Positions 24,643 to 33,916 are shown, numbered from the stretch's first letter. The stretch is 60,080 bases of DNA from an uncultured Eubacteriales bacterium (GCA_934457115.1 CAKSHI010000009.1:1-60080), one strand, 5' to 3'. The notes: generated from the sequence alone by a model not told the origin. Made by a program: numbers and translations.

Positions 24643-25458
24643 ATGAACATATATAAAGGCTTTTTTGATGAACTTATAGCTTGGCTTAAAAGATTTGTAC
24701 CAAGTTTGATTTTTGCTATTATAATTCTTGTAGTAGGGTGGTGGTTGGCAAAAACCTTGAGCAAGTCTATAGGCAAGGCAATGAGAAGGGCAAAGATAGA
24801 TGAAAGTATAATTTCATTTTTTTATTCTATAATGATTGTTTTGTTTAGATTAATCGTTATTATAACCGCTGCTGCAGAGCTTGGAATAAATGTTACTTCG
24901 TTAGTTGCCGCAATAGGAGCTGCGGGAGTTACTATAGGTCTTGCGTTAAAGGATAGCTTTTCAAATATCGCAAGCGGCATATTAATTATAACAAATAAAC
25001 CTTTTAAAATAGGTGATTACCTTGAAGTTGATAATTTTCAAGGTACCGTATTAAAGATAGAAATGCTTTTTACAACGTTAACGACTTACGACAATAAAGT
25101 GATAGTAGTCCCAAACTCTAAGCTTACAAGCGAACATCTTATAAACTATACGGCTCAAAAAACCAGGAGACTTGATTTATGCTATTCAGTAAGCTATGAC
25201 ACTGATTTATCTAAGGCAAAGGATATTATAAGAGAAGTAGTTTTAAACAATAATAAGTCATTAAATGAACCTAAACCTATTATAGCAGTTGCGCAGCATA
25301 ATGAAAGCAGCATAAACATTATTGCTAAGGTATGGTGTAATTGTGAGGATTATTGGCCTCTTTACTATGAAATGCAAGAAAATGTGAAAAATGAATTTGA
25401 TAAAAATAATATATCAATACCATTTAATCAACTTGATGTAAATATAAAAAAGGCTTAA
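24643..25458 (+). CDS. mscS: Small-conductance mechanosensitive channel (MscS family)
   Basis: MscS opens under membrane tension to release solutes in osmotic downshock. The 271-residue protein has three membrane helices; the third, pore-lining helix carries the glycine-alanine-rich LVAAIGAAGVTIGLALKDSFSNIASG (about residues 88-113). The beta domain (FKIGDYLEVDNFQGTVLKI) and C-terminal alpha/beta domain follow. The length is close to that of E. coli MscS. AAAGGATAGG precedes the ATG. Confidence 0.95.
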   Translation: MNIYKGFFDELIAWLKRFVPSLIFAIIILVVGWWLAKTLSKSIGKAMRRAKIDESIISFFYSIMIVLFRLIVIITAAAELGINVTSLVAAIGAAGVTIGLALKDSFSNIASGILIITNKPFKIGDYLEVDNFQGTVLKIEMLFTTLTTYDNKVIVVPNSKLTSEHLINYTAQKTRRLDLCYSVSYDTDLSKAKDIIREVVLNNNKSLNEPKPIIAVAQHNESSINIIAKVWCNCEDYWPLYYEMQENVKNEFDKNNISIPFNQLDVNIKKA

Positions 25459-25555
25459 TTAAGAATAATCCTTAGAAAATATTTATAAGTTAAATATGAA
25501 ATATATTTTAAAATGTGATATAATAGAAATAATGATTTTATATGGTGGTGGTTAT

Positions 25556-26143
25556 ATGTCCTTTAGCGCATTTTCTTTTAATGAAAATTATGGAATGTTG
25601 CAATCCAAGACGGATATAAAGCTTTTGATTTGCTACATTCTTTCAAGTGTCAAATCCGGTATATCAAAAAATGATATAATATCTATTTTACAAGATAATA
25701 GATTTGCGAGTTATTTTGATGCAGTTGATGCCTTTTCGGATTTATATTCTAACGGCAATATTAAAAAATTAGAAGAGGATCAAGAATTATATACAGTGAC
25801 TGATTCAGGTAAAATGATATCAGAACAGTTGGGGATATCTCTTCCTGTTACTATAAGGGAGAACGCACTCTCAGCAGCATTAAATATACTTTCTAAGACA
25901 AGGCTGAAAAAAGAAAACAGCGTTACAATAGAAAAAAATGATCATGGCTATACAGTGCTTTGCAACATTTCAGGAGGAGAAATGGACTTAATGTCATTTT
26001 CCTTATATGTACCTGATAAAATACAGGCTAATATGGTAAAGGAGAACTTTCAAAAGGATCCTCAATCAATCTACCATGTAATGTTGGCATTGCTTACTAA
26101 AGACAAAGAGTTTGTCGAAGAAGCACTAAAGAACATAAAGTAA
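25556..26143 (+). CDS. DUF4364 family protein, winged-helix type
   Basis: This is a soluble protein of about 195 residues. The N-terminal 90 residues read as a winged helix: TDIKLLICYILSSVKSGISKNDI, a helix around YFDAVDAFSDLYSNG and a wing in LEEDQELYTVTDSGK. The C-terminal half is alpha/beta. The family is common in Clostridia and probably regulatory, but its targets are unknown. The open frame extends to 25496, but a TATAAT at 25519-25524 sits inside that part and GGTGGTGG precedes the ATG at 25556. Confidence 0.8.
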   Translation: MSFSAFSFNENYGMLQSKTDIKLLICYILSSVKSGISKNDIISILQDNRFASYFDAVDAFSDLYSNGNIKKLEEDQELYTVTDSGKMISEQLGISLPVTIRENALSAALNILSKTRLKKENSVTIEKNDHGYTVLCNISGGEMDLMSFSLYVPDKIQANMVKENFQKDPQSIYHVMLALLTKDKEFVEEALKNIK

Positions 26144-26223
26144 AATAGTTTTTATAAGAATTATTTTACATTACGTTTATTATTTTTGCAATCTTTTTAA
26201 TTAATAATTATAATAATCCTTTA

Positions 26224-26264
26224 AAGAGGAAATTAAAAAAATTTTAAATTTCCTCTTGTTTTTA
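26224..26264 (+). terminator. Terminator after the DUF4364 gene
   Basis: AAGAGGAAATT (26224-26234) pairs with AATTTCCTCTT (26247-26257), followed by GTTTTTAT. Confidence 0.75.
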
Positions 26265-26284
26265 TAAGCAATATGGTGTATAAT
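26256..26284 (+). promoter_or_regulatory. Sigma-A promoter of the SRP RNA gene
   Basis: TTGTTT (26256-26261), a 17-base spacer and TATAAT (26279-26284) give a start near 26291, so a short 5' precursor would be trimmed. The -35 box overlaps the preceding terminator. Confidence 0.6.
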
Positions 26285-26318
26285 TTTATTATAGAAAGCA
26301 AGATAGTGTGTCATACGT

Positions 26319-26443
26319 TTAAATATGCGGATAGGTAGGCGCTGTACGGCAGAGCGTCGTGAATCATGTCAGGCGGGGAACCGAGCAGCATTAAGCGAAG
26401 GAGCTTAGCGCGATGCAGTTAGTCTTCTTGTCCGTATAATTAA
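26319..26443 (+). ncRNA. ffs: Signal recognition particle RNA, small bacterial type
   Basis: The conserved Ffh-binding domain is visible: GTGAATCATGTCAGG, then GGGGAACCGAGCAGC, then ATTAAGCG. The ends TTAAATATGCGGA and TCCGTATAATTAA pair over nearly their whole length and set the limits. SRP RNA scaffolds Ffh for cotranslational targeting. Its position just upstream of dnaX is a known Firmicute arrangement. Confidence 0.93.
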
Positions 26444-26489
26444 GGGTATGAAGGCTAATCTTGCTTTAGTTATTTAAGGGGGTGAGGCT

Positions 26490-28127
26490 TTGTACCAAGC
26501 TTTATATAGAAAGTGGCGACCAAAAACTTTTGAGGATGTTTCGGGTCAACCTCAAGTTACTAAAACATTGAAAAATGAGCTTAAATCCGGAAGATTATCG
26601 CATGCGTATCTTTTTACCGGATCCAGGGGTACAGGCAAAACCTCTTCAGCTAAAATATTAGCTAAGGCCATTAATTGCCTTAACCCGATTGACGGCGATC
26701 CATGTTGTGAATGTGAGATATGCAAAGGCATTGATAATGGTACAGTTTTAGATATTGTGGAGATTGACGCCGCTTCTAACAATGGTGTAGAGAATATTCG
26801 TTTATTAAGAGAGGAAGCCTCGTTTACACCGTCCTCTGCTAAATTTAGAGTTTATATTATAGATGAGGTTCATATGTTGTCAACAGGGGCATTTAACGCC
26901 CTTTTAAAGACATTAGAGGAACCTCCTAAGCATGTTGTTTTCATATTGGCTACAACCGAAGTTCACAAAATCCCGGCTACTATATTATCTCGTTGCCAAC
27001 GTTTTGACTTTCATAGAATATCTTCTGAAGATATGGTTGAACGTCTCTGCTTTATTTCAAAACAAGAGGGGAAACAATTAGATGAAGATGCTGCGTTAAT
27101 GGTAGCGAGGCTTTCAGACGGTGCATTAAGAGATGCCCTTTCACTTTTAGATCAATGTTTCTCAAAGAGTGACCATGTAACTTATAGTGTGGTAGAAGAG
27201 ACAGCAGGTCTTGCAGGGGATGAAAGTGTATTTTTTATTTCAGACTGCATAATAAACCAAAATAGTGCTGATATATTGAATAAGATAGCCTTTCTCTATG
27301 ACTCATCAAAGGATATGGAAAAGCTGTTATCAGAGCTTTTAAACCATTTTAGAAATTTAATGCTTTTCAAGACTATGAAAGATCCCTCGGGTATTGTAGT
27401 TTTATCAAAAGAAAAGTATGAAATGTCGTATAATCAGGCACAAAGACTTAGTATTGAAGAAATTATATATATAATAGACGCTTTGCAATCTTCTCTTTCA
27501 AGGATGTCGATGGGATCTAATAAGAGAATAGAGATTGAAATGTGTTTAGTTAAGTTATGCTCGAAGGAACTCGATGATTCTAATTTATCGCTATTAAATA
27601 GAATTTCTAAATTAGAGAGAATCATTAAGTCGGGGAATATAGCAGCAGTATCTGTTCAAGAAGAGAATGCCGATACTCAAATTAATAAAGAAACCATAAA
27701 CAGGGAGCCTAGACCTCAAGCAGGGTCGGCCGATAAAGATGCAAAACCGGCCGAAGCTGTAGAGAAAAAAGATAGGGTTGATAATAAAGATCTCGTAAAG
27801 GATGCAGTTAAAATGAACGATTGGCCTGAAGTATTAAATATTCTTAAAACGTACTCAAGATCGATAGCAGCTGCATTTAATGGTTCTACGGCTTATATAA
27901 GTGGGGGATTTGTCTTAATAGATGCACCTAACGATATGGCATTTGAACTCTTGAGAAAGTCTGTAGGGCGTGATAAAATGCGTGTAGCGATTAAAGAGGT
28001 TACGGGGAAAACATATAGGTTGGGACCGTATAAATCATCAATGATTAAGAAAGATGCTGTTGAGGATCCTCTTAATGAATTAATAAAGAGGGCTGAGGAC
28101 AGCGGAATTTCTTTAACAAAAATATAA
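26490..28127 (+). CDS. dnaX: DNA polymerase III subunits gamma/tau
   Basis: DnaX is the ATPase of the clamp loader. The 545-residue protein starts YQALYRKWRPKTFEDVSGQ, has the Walker A GSRGTGKT (about residues 44-51), a four-cysteine zinc module (CLNPIDGDPCCECEICKG), Walker B with IIDEVHMLS, and the sensor segment LATTEVHKIPATILSRCQRF. A charged linker around 395-430 leads to the tau-type C-terminal domain. The start is TTG, eight bases after a GGGGGTGAGG ribosome binding site. It leads the dnaX-ebfC-recR operon. Confidence 0.96.
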   Translation: MYQALYRKWRPKTFEDVSGQPQVTKTLKNELKSGRLSHAYLFTGSRGTGKTSSAKILAKAINCLNPIDGDPCCECEICKGIDNGTVLDIVEIDAASNNGVENIRLLREEASFTPSSAKFRVYIIDEVHMLSTGAFNALLKTLEEPPKHVVFILATTEVHKIPATILSRCQRFDFHRISSEDMVERLCFISKQEGKQLDEDAALMVARLSDGALRDALSLLDQCFSKSDHVTYSVVEETAGLAGDESVFFISDCIINQNSADILNKIAFLYDSSKDMEKLLSELLNHFRNLMLFKTMKDPSGIVVLSKEKYEMSYNQAQRLSIEEIIYIIDALQSSLSRMSMGSNKRIEIEMCLVKLCSKELDDSNLSLLNRISKLERIIKSGNIAAVSVQEENADTQINKETINREPRPQAGSADKDAKPAEAVEKKDRVDNKDLVKDAVKMNDWPEVLNILKTYSRSIAAAFNGSTAYISGGFVLIDAPNDMAFELLRKSVGRDKMRVAIKEVTGKTYRLGPYKSSMIKKDAVEDPLNELIKRAEDSGISLTKI

Positions 28128-28149
28128 TTGTATACAAAGGAGAATGAAA

Positions 28150-28497
28150 ATGAAAGCAAGATTACCAAAAGGACTAGGCGGATCAATGGGTGGTTTACAA
28201 CAATTGGCTCAAAAGGCTCAAAAAATACAGGATGAAATGAAGACAGAGACAGAAAGGCTTAATTTAAAAGAGTACCGAGCAACTTCCGGTGGTGGAGCTG
28301 TAACAGTTACGTTGAATGGAAAATTGGAGTTAACTAATATAGATATTAAGCCTGAGGTTGTGGATCCGGAAGATTTAGAAATGTTGTCGGATTTAATAAT
28401 TGCTGCTACTAATGAAGCTATTAGAAGTGCTAATGATGAAAAGCAGTCTGTAATGGATAGACTTTCAGAAGGTCTTAATGTACCGGGGTTATTTTAG
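28150..28497 (+). CDS. YbaB/EbfC nucleoid-associated protein
   Basis: This is a DNA-binding dimer of about 115 residues that sits between dnaX and recR in most bacteria. It has the helical N terminus LAQKAQKIQDEMKTETERL, the beta segment YRATSGGGAVTVTLNGKLEL, and a DPEDLEMLSDLIIAATNEAI helix. AAGGAG (28137-28142) touches the ATG at 28144, so the ATG at 28150 with seven-base spacing is preferred. Confidence 0.93.
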   Translation: MKARLPKGLGGSMGGLQQLAQKAQKIQDEMKTETERLNLKEYRATSGGGAVTVTLNGKLELTNIDIKPEVVDPEDLEMLSDLIIAATNEAIRSANDEKQSVMDRLSEGLNVPGLF

Positions 28498-28499
28498 TA

Positions 28500-29108
28500 A
28501 TGGCAGAATATAATGTAGCTCCATTAGAAACTCTTATCGATAAATTTGAGAGCTTACCCGGTATAGGAAGAAAAACCGCATCACGTTTAGCTTATCATGT
28601 TTTAAAAATGAGTAATAATGAGGCAGAGGAGTTTTCTAAAGCTATTTTAGAAGCTCATAGCAAAATACACTATTGTAAGAAGTGTTGTAACCTAACAGAT
28701 TCGGAGATTTGTTCTGTTTGTGAGGATGAATCAAGGGATAAATCTATTATTTGCGTAGTAGAGGATCCGAAGGATGTTATAGCTTTCGAGAGAACACATG
28801 AATATAATGCACTTTATCATGTGCTTCATGGTGTGATATCGCCTTTAAATGGAGTGTGTCCGGATCAGTTACATATTAAAGAGCTTCTTGCGAGAGTTAA
28901 TTCTTCAAGCGATATAAAAGAGGTTATTATGGCAACTAATCCAACAGTTGAAGGTGAGGCAACTGCTATGTATATTTCAAAGCTTTTAAGGCCATTTGAT
29001 ATAAAGGTCACTAGACTGGCTTATGGTATACCTGTTGGAGGAAGCTTGGAATATGCTGATGAAATAACTCTTACAAGAGCTATAAAAGGAAGAAGCAGCT
29101 TAAACTAA
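28500..29108 (+). CDS. recR: Recombination protein RecR
   Basis: RecR works with RecO and RecF to load RecA at gaps. The 202-residue protein has the helix-hairpin-helix FESLPGIGRKTASRLAYH, the zinc finger CKKCCNLTDSEICSVC (about residues 59-74), and the TOPRIM domain starting IICVVEDPKDVIAFERT with GVISPLNGVCPDQL. It begins two bases after the ebfC stop, so translation is coupled. A terminator closes the operon. Confidence 0.96.
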   Translation: MAEYNVAPLETLIDKFESLPGIGRKTASRLAYHVLKMSNNEAEEFSKAILEAHSKIHYCKKCCNLTDSEICSVCEDESRDKSIICVVEDPKDVIAFERTHEYNALYHVLHGVISPLNGVCPDQLHIKELLARVNSSSDIKEVIMATNPTVEGEATAMYISKLLRPFDIKVTRLAYGIPVGGSLEYADEITLTRAIKGRSSLN

Positions 29109-29135
29109 CAAAATTCAAACACTCAATTAAAATAT

Positions 29136-29180
29136 AAACTCCCCTTTATTTTGTTAAAAAACTAAAATAGGGGAGTTTTA
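29136..29180. terminator. Bidirectional terminator between recR and the 585-residue gene
   Basis: AAACTCCCC (29136-29144) pairs with GGGGAGTTT (29170-29178), with an inner TATTTT/AAAATA pairing. A/T runs on both sides serve the converging genes. Confidence 0.85.
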
Positions 29181-29186
29181 AATATA

Positions 29187-30944
29187 TTATCCTTCATCAT
29201 CTGAATTTGGTGGAGTGTTAAGTTTTCCTTTCAATTCATTCATAAGTAGTGTATGTTTTAATTGAAGCTCTTGAGATTGCACACCTTCATCTCTTTCAAA
29301 GCTTTCCGTTGAGTGTGCTATTAACTTTTGCAACATATTAAGAGTTTGTGCAAGATAGACATTTAGGTTTACTTGTTTTTTACCTGCAAGCTTGATAGTT
29401 TCTTTTATGGAATTTTGGATTATATTGAATTGTTTGTTTGTTTCTTTAATAATATAATTTAACGTTTCCATAATTTTTGGATATTTATCTACATCCTGAT
29501 TTTTGAGTGCACTATTTTTTTGTGACATATTTATACTTAAGTTTAAAATATTACCATTAATATTATCGGTATAGGCAGCAATATTACGAATATTTGTTTC
29601 AATATTTGGATTTTTGAATCTTTTTCTAGCTAATTTATCAAAGATATTAAGATCTTTTCTTGATTCTTTAATACAGTTTTCTATAAAGCTACCACTGTTA
29701 AGTGTAGAGTTGACACAAAATTCTTTAAAGTTAAAATCTTTAATATTGTTATATTTAAATCCTTTTAATTTATGAAAGTTTTTATCGTTAAAAAAGGACA
29801 TAAAATTATCTACGGTACCGATATTTTTGATGATATCTTCACTACTTTTGTAAAAATTATTTAATTTTTTAGACCTGCAAAATTCAAATAATTCAGTGTT
29901 TCGTTCATTAATATCTAAATTTTCATAGTTATAATCGGCAAAACAGTCAATTGAATCATTTGGGTCGGAAACGAGTTTAGAAGCTTTATTAGCTACTAAG
30001 CTTGGTGCTATTCGATCATGAAGTGATGAGATATTATTGACACCAATAGAATTAGCAATTTCTTTAACAAATATATTGCAGTTCCTTGTGTAGAGTTGAT
30101 AGTACTTATATTTTCTAAAGTAAATATAGATATTATCTACCAGGTGTTTAACTTGCGATACACTTATTGGGGTTTGTGTTGAAACAGAAGCCGAATTGTT
30201 GGTTTCGCAAACTACATTAGAAGGGGATTTTTTATTGAGAAAGGTGCCTATCATATGGTCATGGTCCAGACCTGCAAATCCCACTCTAAAGAACTTTCTT
30301 GTATATCGTTTATTTTCTTTATCATATTCAGTGTATCTAAGACCCATAAATGCGTGTTGATAGGTGGAAAATGGAGCAAAGCTTCCAACAGCAAGATGAC
30401 TTTCAAATATGGGTGGCTTGTTTACATCCTCATAGTAAGTTTGGGAGGATTGTGATAAATGAATAGTATGGCAGTTTCCCGAGGTTATCGCTCTATCCGG
30501 TAATCTAAATGTATTTTTTTCATCGGTATTATCATCCTTAAATGAGAATGAAACTATTTTTTTAGGATCATCCTGATTTTTATCAGTATCAATCCTTGGC
30601 ATATCCCCGGCATTATATAGGTCTTCGGCTATGGAGTTTATTAGTAAAATATGATCTTTAAATTCCGGAGAGGTTTTCAGTATTTTAAAAATTTTCATAC
30701 GTTGTAAATAATTGAATTGGGGCATTAGCACTAATGACTTAATTTTTTGATCTTTGACTTTATCGTCTTTTTCATTAAATAAAATATCTTTAATTGGTAA
30801 CAATACCTGTGTTTCTGAATCATTAAAGAGTTTAACTGTATCTTTAAATGATAATTTAGAGAATTTTTGATCAGGGATCAAATCAAAGTTTGAAACATGA
30901 GCATCCATATTATCCGATTTATTAGTGGTTTCAAGTGAGAACAT
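29187..30944 (-). CDS. Putative toxin/effector with LRAT/NlpC-like permuted papain-fold motifs
   Basis: The 585-residue protein has no signal peptide or membrane helix and only a few cysteines. The region 155-305 carries the two motifs of permuted papain-like folds in the right order: a strand histidine in YQHAFMGLRY (H197) and, after a variable loop, LYTRNCNIFVKEIANSIGV, where C289 starts a helix as in the NCxxFV motif of LRAT/HRASLS enzymes. Such domains act as cysteine hydrolases or acyltransferases, and occur in bacterial effectors. The N-terminal 130 residues and the helical C-terminal 180 residues match nothing I know. Ribosome binding site GGAGG. It is a single gene insulated by terminators on both sides. 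The activity is inferred. Confidence 0.6.
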   Translation of the reverse strand: MFSLETTNKSDNMDAHVSNFDLIPDQKFSKLSFKDTVKLFNDSETQVLLPIKDILFNEKDDKVKDQKIKSLVLMPQFNYLQRMKIFKILKTSPEFKDHILLINSIAEDLYNAGDMPRIDTDKNQDDPKKIVSFSFKDDNTDEKNTFRLPDRAITSGNCHTIHLSQSSQTYYEDVNKPPIFESHLAVGSFAPFSTYQHAFMGLRYTEYDKENKRYTRKFFRVGFAGLDHDHMIGTFLNKKSPSNVVCETNNSASVSTQTPISVSQVKHLVDNIYIYFRKYKYYQLYTRNCNIFVKEIANSIGVNNISSLHDRIAPSLVANKASKLVSDPNDSIDCFADYNYENLDINERNTELFEFCRSKKLNNFYKSSEDIIKNIGTVDNFMSFFNDKNFHKLKGFKYNNIKDFNFKEFCVNSTLNSGSFIENCIKESRKDLNIFDKLARKRFKNPNIETNIRNIAAYTDNINGNILNLSINMSQKNSALKNQDVDKYPKIMETLNYIIKETNKQFNIIQNSIKETIKLAGKKQVNLNVYLAQTLNMLQKLIAHSTESFERDEGVQSQELQLKHTLLMNELKGKLNTPPNSDDEG

Positions 30945-31045
30945 ATTAAAACCTCCAAAAAAATATTTACTTTATCGTATAAATAATAGCATATTATAAT
31001 ACAATATGCAAATTAATTTTCTACTTTGGATGAAAAAGTGTAGAA

Positions 31046-31097
31046 TAAAAAAACAACGAGTTCCCTTAACAATAATTGGGGGATCCTCGTTGTTTTT
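31046..31097. terminator. Terminator downstream of spoIIR
   Basis: AACAACGAG (31052-31060) pairs with CTCGTTGTT (31086-31094), with T runs on either side. On the minus strand it closes spoIIR. Confidence 0.8.
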
Positions 31098-31739
31098 TTA
31101 TATTTCAATGGCATATTTATCATTAATTTCGTCTTGAAGATTTTCAAGATAATCTTTCATGTATTCAAACGCTTCTATACATTTGAATTTAACTTCGTAC
31201 TTTTCTTCGTTCTCGACAAGATCAATTTCTTCCTCATTTAGGACTTTGGAAAGATCTTTTTGCTCTTCTGTAGCTGCAGGTATACACATAGAAGGAAACA
31301 TAACACACCACCAATTTTTTCCTTTACCACTGCCGATTATTATTCTAAGTGCATCATAACGGCCTGCCGGTAGTGTTACGTTTTCATAATGTCTTGTATT
31401 AAAATACATATTGGTAAGCTCTACTTTTACATCATAGTCGTATCCAAGGTTATGTATTTCTTCCAAAGCGACGTTTCTAATCTCGTCTATTTTTTCACTT
31501 GTAATTTTTTCTGCCTCATCTTTAGTATTTGCTAAAGAGAATATATCGCCGGAATACTCCAAAACTTTATCACGTACCTTGAGTTTTAAATCCTGATCTT
31601 CAGCAGAGTCTGAATTTGCTAAGACGTGAAGACGTAATACCTTATTTTCAATGTTGTTACAAATATATGAAAAACCCATCATACTAAAAACCATACTTAA
31701 AATTAAACCTGCCAATAAAGCCTTTTCTAATATTTTCAT
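31098..31739 (-). CDS. spoIIR: Stage II sporulation protein R
   Basis: SpoIIR is made in the forespore and secreted into the intermembrane space, where it triggers SpoIIGA to process pro-SigmaE in the mother cell. The 213-residue protein has an N-terminal signal/anchor helix (about 4-27), and the family signature VLRLHVLANSDSAEDQDLKLKVRDKVL, a NTRHYENVTLPAGRYDALRI strand and GKNWWCVMFPSMC. A candidate forespore promoter lies 44-74 bases upstream. It is downstream of ispE on the same strand, but with its own gap of 117 bases. Confidence 0.95.
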   Translation of the reverse strand: MKILEKALLAGLILSMVFSMMGFSYICNNIENKVLRLHVLANSDSAEDQDLKLKVRDKVLEYSGDIFSLANTKDEAEKITSEKIDEIRNVALEEIHNLGYDYDVKVELTNMYFNTRHYENVTLPAGRYDALRIIIGSGKGKNWWCVMFPSMCIPAATEEQKDLSKVLNEEEIDLVENEEKYEVKFKCIEAFEYMKDYLENLQDEINDKYAIEI

Positions 31740-31782
31740 AATTTTATATTTCCTGCCCTTTCAATAAAACAAATTTATAGCT

Positions 31783-31813
31783 TAATTATGGGACGGAAAA
31801 TAGCTATTTATTC
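31783..31813 (-). promoter_or_regulatory. Candidate forespore (SigF/SigG-type) promoter of spoIIR
   Basis: On the minus strand GAATA (31809-31813), 18 bases, CATAATTA (31783-31790) nearly fits the GnATA-N18-CATnnTA pattern of forespore promoters. This agrees with the known SigF control of spoIIR, but the match is imperfect. Confidence 0.3.
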
Positions 31814-31856
31814 ATACATGGAAAAATTTTTATTTTAAGATATAGTTTATGTAAAT

Positions 31857-32732
31857 TTAATTATCTATAATTTGACACCCAAATTTAGTTGGGGTACATA
31901 GAAAGACTTCATTATATTTTTTTCTTAAATTATTAATACATTCTTTAGCATAGTCTAAATTTTTGAAGATTGAAAAAACAGTTGGGCCACTTCCACTCAT
32001 ACAGGAGGTTAAAGCACCGCTTTCATAGGCTGTTTTTTTAATATGTTCATATTCCTCAAAGTCTATAACTTGAGTAAAACGGTTGAATACAGCTTTGCTT
32101 AATAAATCTATATCCGCAGAGTTTAAGGTGTCAATGACTGAATTTACCGACTTATAATCTATAAATTCTACTTTATCGACAAGCGCATACGCTTCCTTAG
32201 TGGAAACTGATAAGTTAGGTTTTGTCAAAACAAAATAGCAGCTAGGGCATGGGCTTAAATTTTCTAGGTCAGTGCCCGTGCCGGTAGCAAGCATTGTACC
32301 TCCAAAAATACAAAATGGTACATCAGCACCAATCATCGCTCCTATAGATGCCAGTTCCTCGTTAGTATAGCTTGTGTTAAACATTTTATTAAGTCCTACT
32401 AAAACTCCTGCAGCATCAGTGCTTCCTCCTGCAAGGCCTGCAGCTATGGGAATATTTTTTTCAATGTAAATATCTATACCTTTATTTTGTATTTTTGAAT
32501 GATTAAAAAAAGCTGCGGCAGCCTTATAGGCTATGTTGCTTTTTTTGTCTACGTTTAGGTCTTTGCTTACGTTTACCTCTATGTCATTATGGCAGGCTTC
32601 TTTTATGGTAATAACATCATAGAGGTCTATGGACTGCATTACCATTTCAACGTTATGATAACCGTCGTTTCTTTTTTCCTTTATATCAAGTGCTAAATTA
32701 ATTTTAGCGGGTGCTTTTATTTTTATTTCCAT
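31857..32732 (-). CDS. ispE: 4-diphosphocytidyl-2-C-methyl-D-erythritol kinase
   Basis: IspE phosphorylates CDP-methylerythritol in the MEP isoprenoid pathway. The 291-residue GHMP kinase has the start KAPAKINLALDIKEKRNDGYH, the phosphate loop PIAAGLAGGSTDAAG (about residues 93-107), and the C-terminal SCMSGSGPTVFSIF. An ATG at 32738 overlaps the upstream stop but lies one base from AGGAG, so the ATG at 32732 is the better start. It is coupled to the aminotransferase gene. Confidence 0.95.
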   Translation of the reverse strand: MEIKIKAPAKINLALDIKEKRNDGYHNVEMVMQSIDLYDVITIKEACHNDIEVNVSKDLNVDKKSNIAYKAAAAFFNHSKIQNKGIDIYIEKNIPIAAGLAGGSTDAAGVLVGLNKMFNTSYTNEELASIGAMIGADVPFCIFGGTMLATGTGTDLENLSPCPSCYFVLTKPNLSVSTKEAYALVDKVEFIDYKSVNSVIDTLNSADIDLLSKAVFNRFTQVIDFEEYEHIKKTAYESGALTSCMSGSGPTVFSIFKNLDYAKECINNLRKKYNEVFLCTPTKFGCQIIDN

Positions 32733-32734
32733 TT

Positions 32735-33916
32735 TCATTCTCCTGATTTTAAGTTATTTAGAAATCTTTTTATTCTCTTAATGGCTTTTTGTAGGTGGGC
32801 GACTGAATATGAGTAGGAAACTCTTACATATCCTTCACCACATTGGCCAAAGGCTGTGCCTGGGATGATTGCCACATGCTCTGACAAAATTAGTTGTTTA
32901 CAAAATTCTTCGGAACTAAGGCCTGTGCTTTTTATACATGGGAAAACATAAAATGCACCCTCCGGATTAAAACACGTAAGACCCATTTTATTAAATTCAT
33001 CCACCAAAAATCTTCTTCGCATATCATATTTTGACCTCATGTTTTCAATGTCCTGGTCACCGTTTTTTAGCGCTTCTATAGCACCGTATTGTGCAGTAGT
33101 GGGGGCACTCATTATGGCAAATTGGTGAAGTTTAGTCATTTGAGATATGATTTCTTTAGGTCCCAAAGCATATCCTAAACGCCAACCTGTCATTGCATAG
33201 GCTTTTGAAAATCCGCTTACTATAACAGTACGTTCTTTCATGTTATCTATTTTTGAGAAGGTTGTAAACTCCTCTTGAGAATAGGTAAGTTCTGCATATA
33301 TTTCATCAGACATTACAAATAAATCATGCTCTTCAACAACTTTAGCTATTTCTATCAAATCTTGTTTGTGCAAAACAGCACCGGTAGGGTTGTTAGGGTA
33401 TGGTAAAATAAGGAGTTTTGTTTTATTGGTAATATGCTTTTCTATATCTTCTCTTGTCAATTTAAAGTTGTTTTCTTCTTTAGTACTGATAATAACGGGT
33501 TTGCCACCACTCATTTCTACTATAGGGGCATAGCATACGAAACTTGGTTGCGGTATTAAGACCTCGTCACCTGTGTTTACGATAGTTCTAACGCACAAGT
33601 CGATTGCTTCCGAGCCTCCCACAGTTACTAAAATTTCATCTTCTTGATTATACAACACTTTAAATCTTCTCAAAAAGTAATTTGAAATTTCTTTTCTAAG
33701 TTCTATAAACCCCTTGTTTGGAGTGTACCATGTTTTGCCTTTTTCCAAGGAGGATATAGCATATTCCCTTATATGGAACGGTGTGGAAAAGTCAGGTTCT
33801 CCGATACTTAATGATATTACATCGTCCATTTGATTAGCTATATCGAAAAAACGCCTAATTCCTGAAGGTTTTATATTTTTTATGTTGTCGTTTAAATATA
33901 GATTATAATCTATCAA
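32735..33916 (-). CDS. Class I/II pyridoxal-phosphate aminotransferase
   Basis: This is a 393-residue fold-type I aminotransferase of the aspartate/aromatic group. The cofactor lysine is K238 in SGFSKAYAMTGWRLGY; LPYPNNPTGAV and MSDEIYAELTY are the cofactor-contact segments, and the substrate-binding arginine is in EGYVRVSYS. Its amino-acid specificity cannot be read from the sequence. It starts at TTG, overlapping the Lrp stop, with AAAGGAGT upstream. The preceding Lrp-type gene probably controls it in response to an amino acid. Confidence 0.9.
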   Translation of the reverse strand: MIDYNLYLNDNIKNIKPSGIRRFFDIANQMDDVISLSIGEPDFSTPFHIREYAISSLEKGKTWYTPNKGFIELRKEISNYFLRRFKVLYNQEDEILVTVGGSEAIDLCVRTIVNTGDEVLIPQPSFVCYAPIVEMSGGKPVIISTKEENNFKLTREDIEKHITNKTKLLILPYPNNPTGAVLHKQDLIEIAKVVEEHDLFVMSDEIYAELTYSQEEFTTFSKIDNMKERTVIVSGFSKAYAMTGWRLGYALGPKEIISQMTKLHQFAIMSAPTTAQYGAIEALKNGDQDIENMRSKYDMRRRFLVDEFNKMGLTCFNPEGAFYVFPCIKSTGLSSEEFCKQLILSEHVAIIPGTAFGQCGEGYVRVSYSYSVAHLQKAIKRIKRFLNNLKSGE

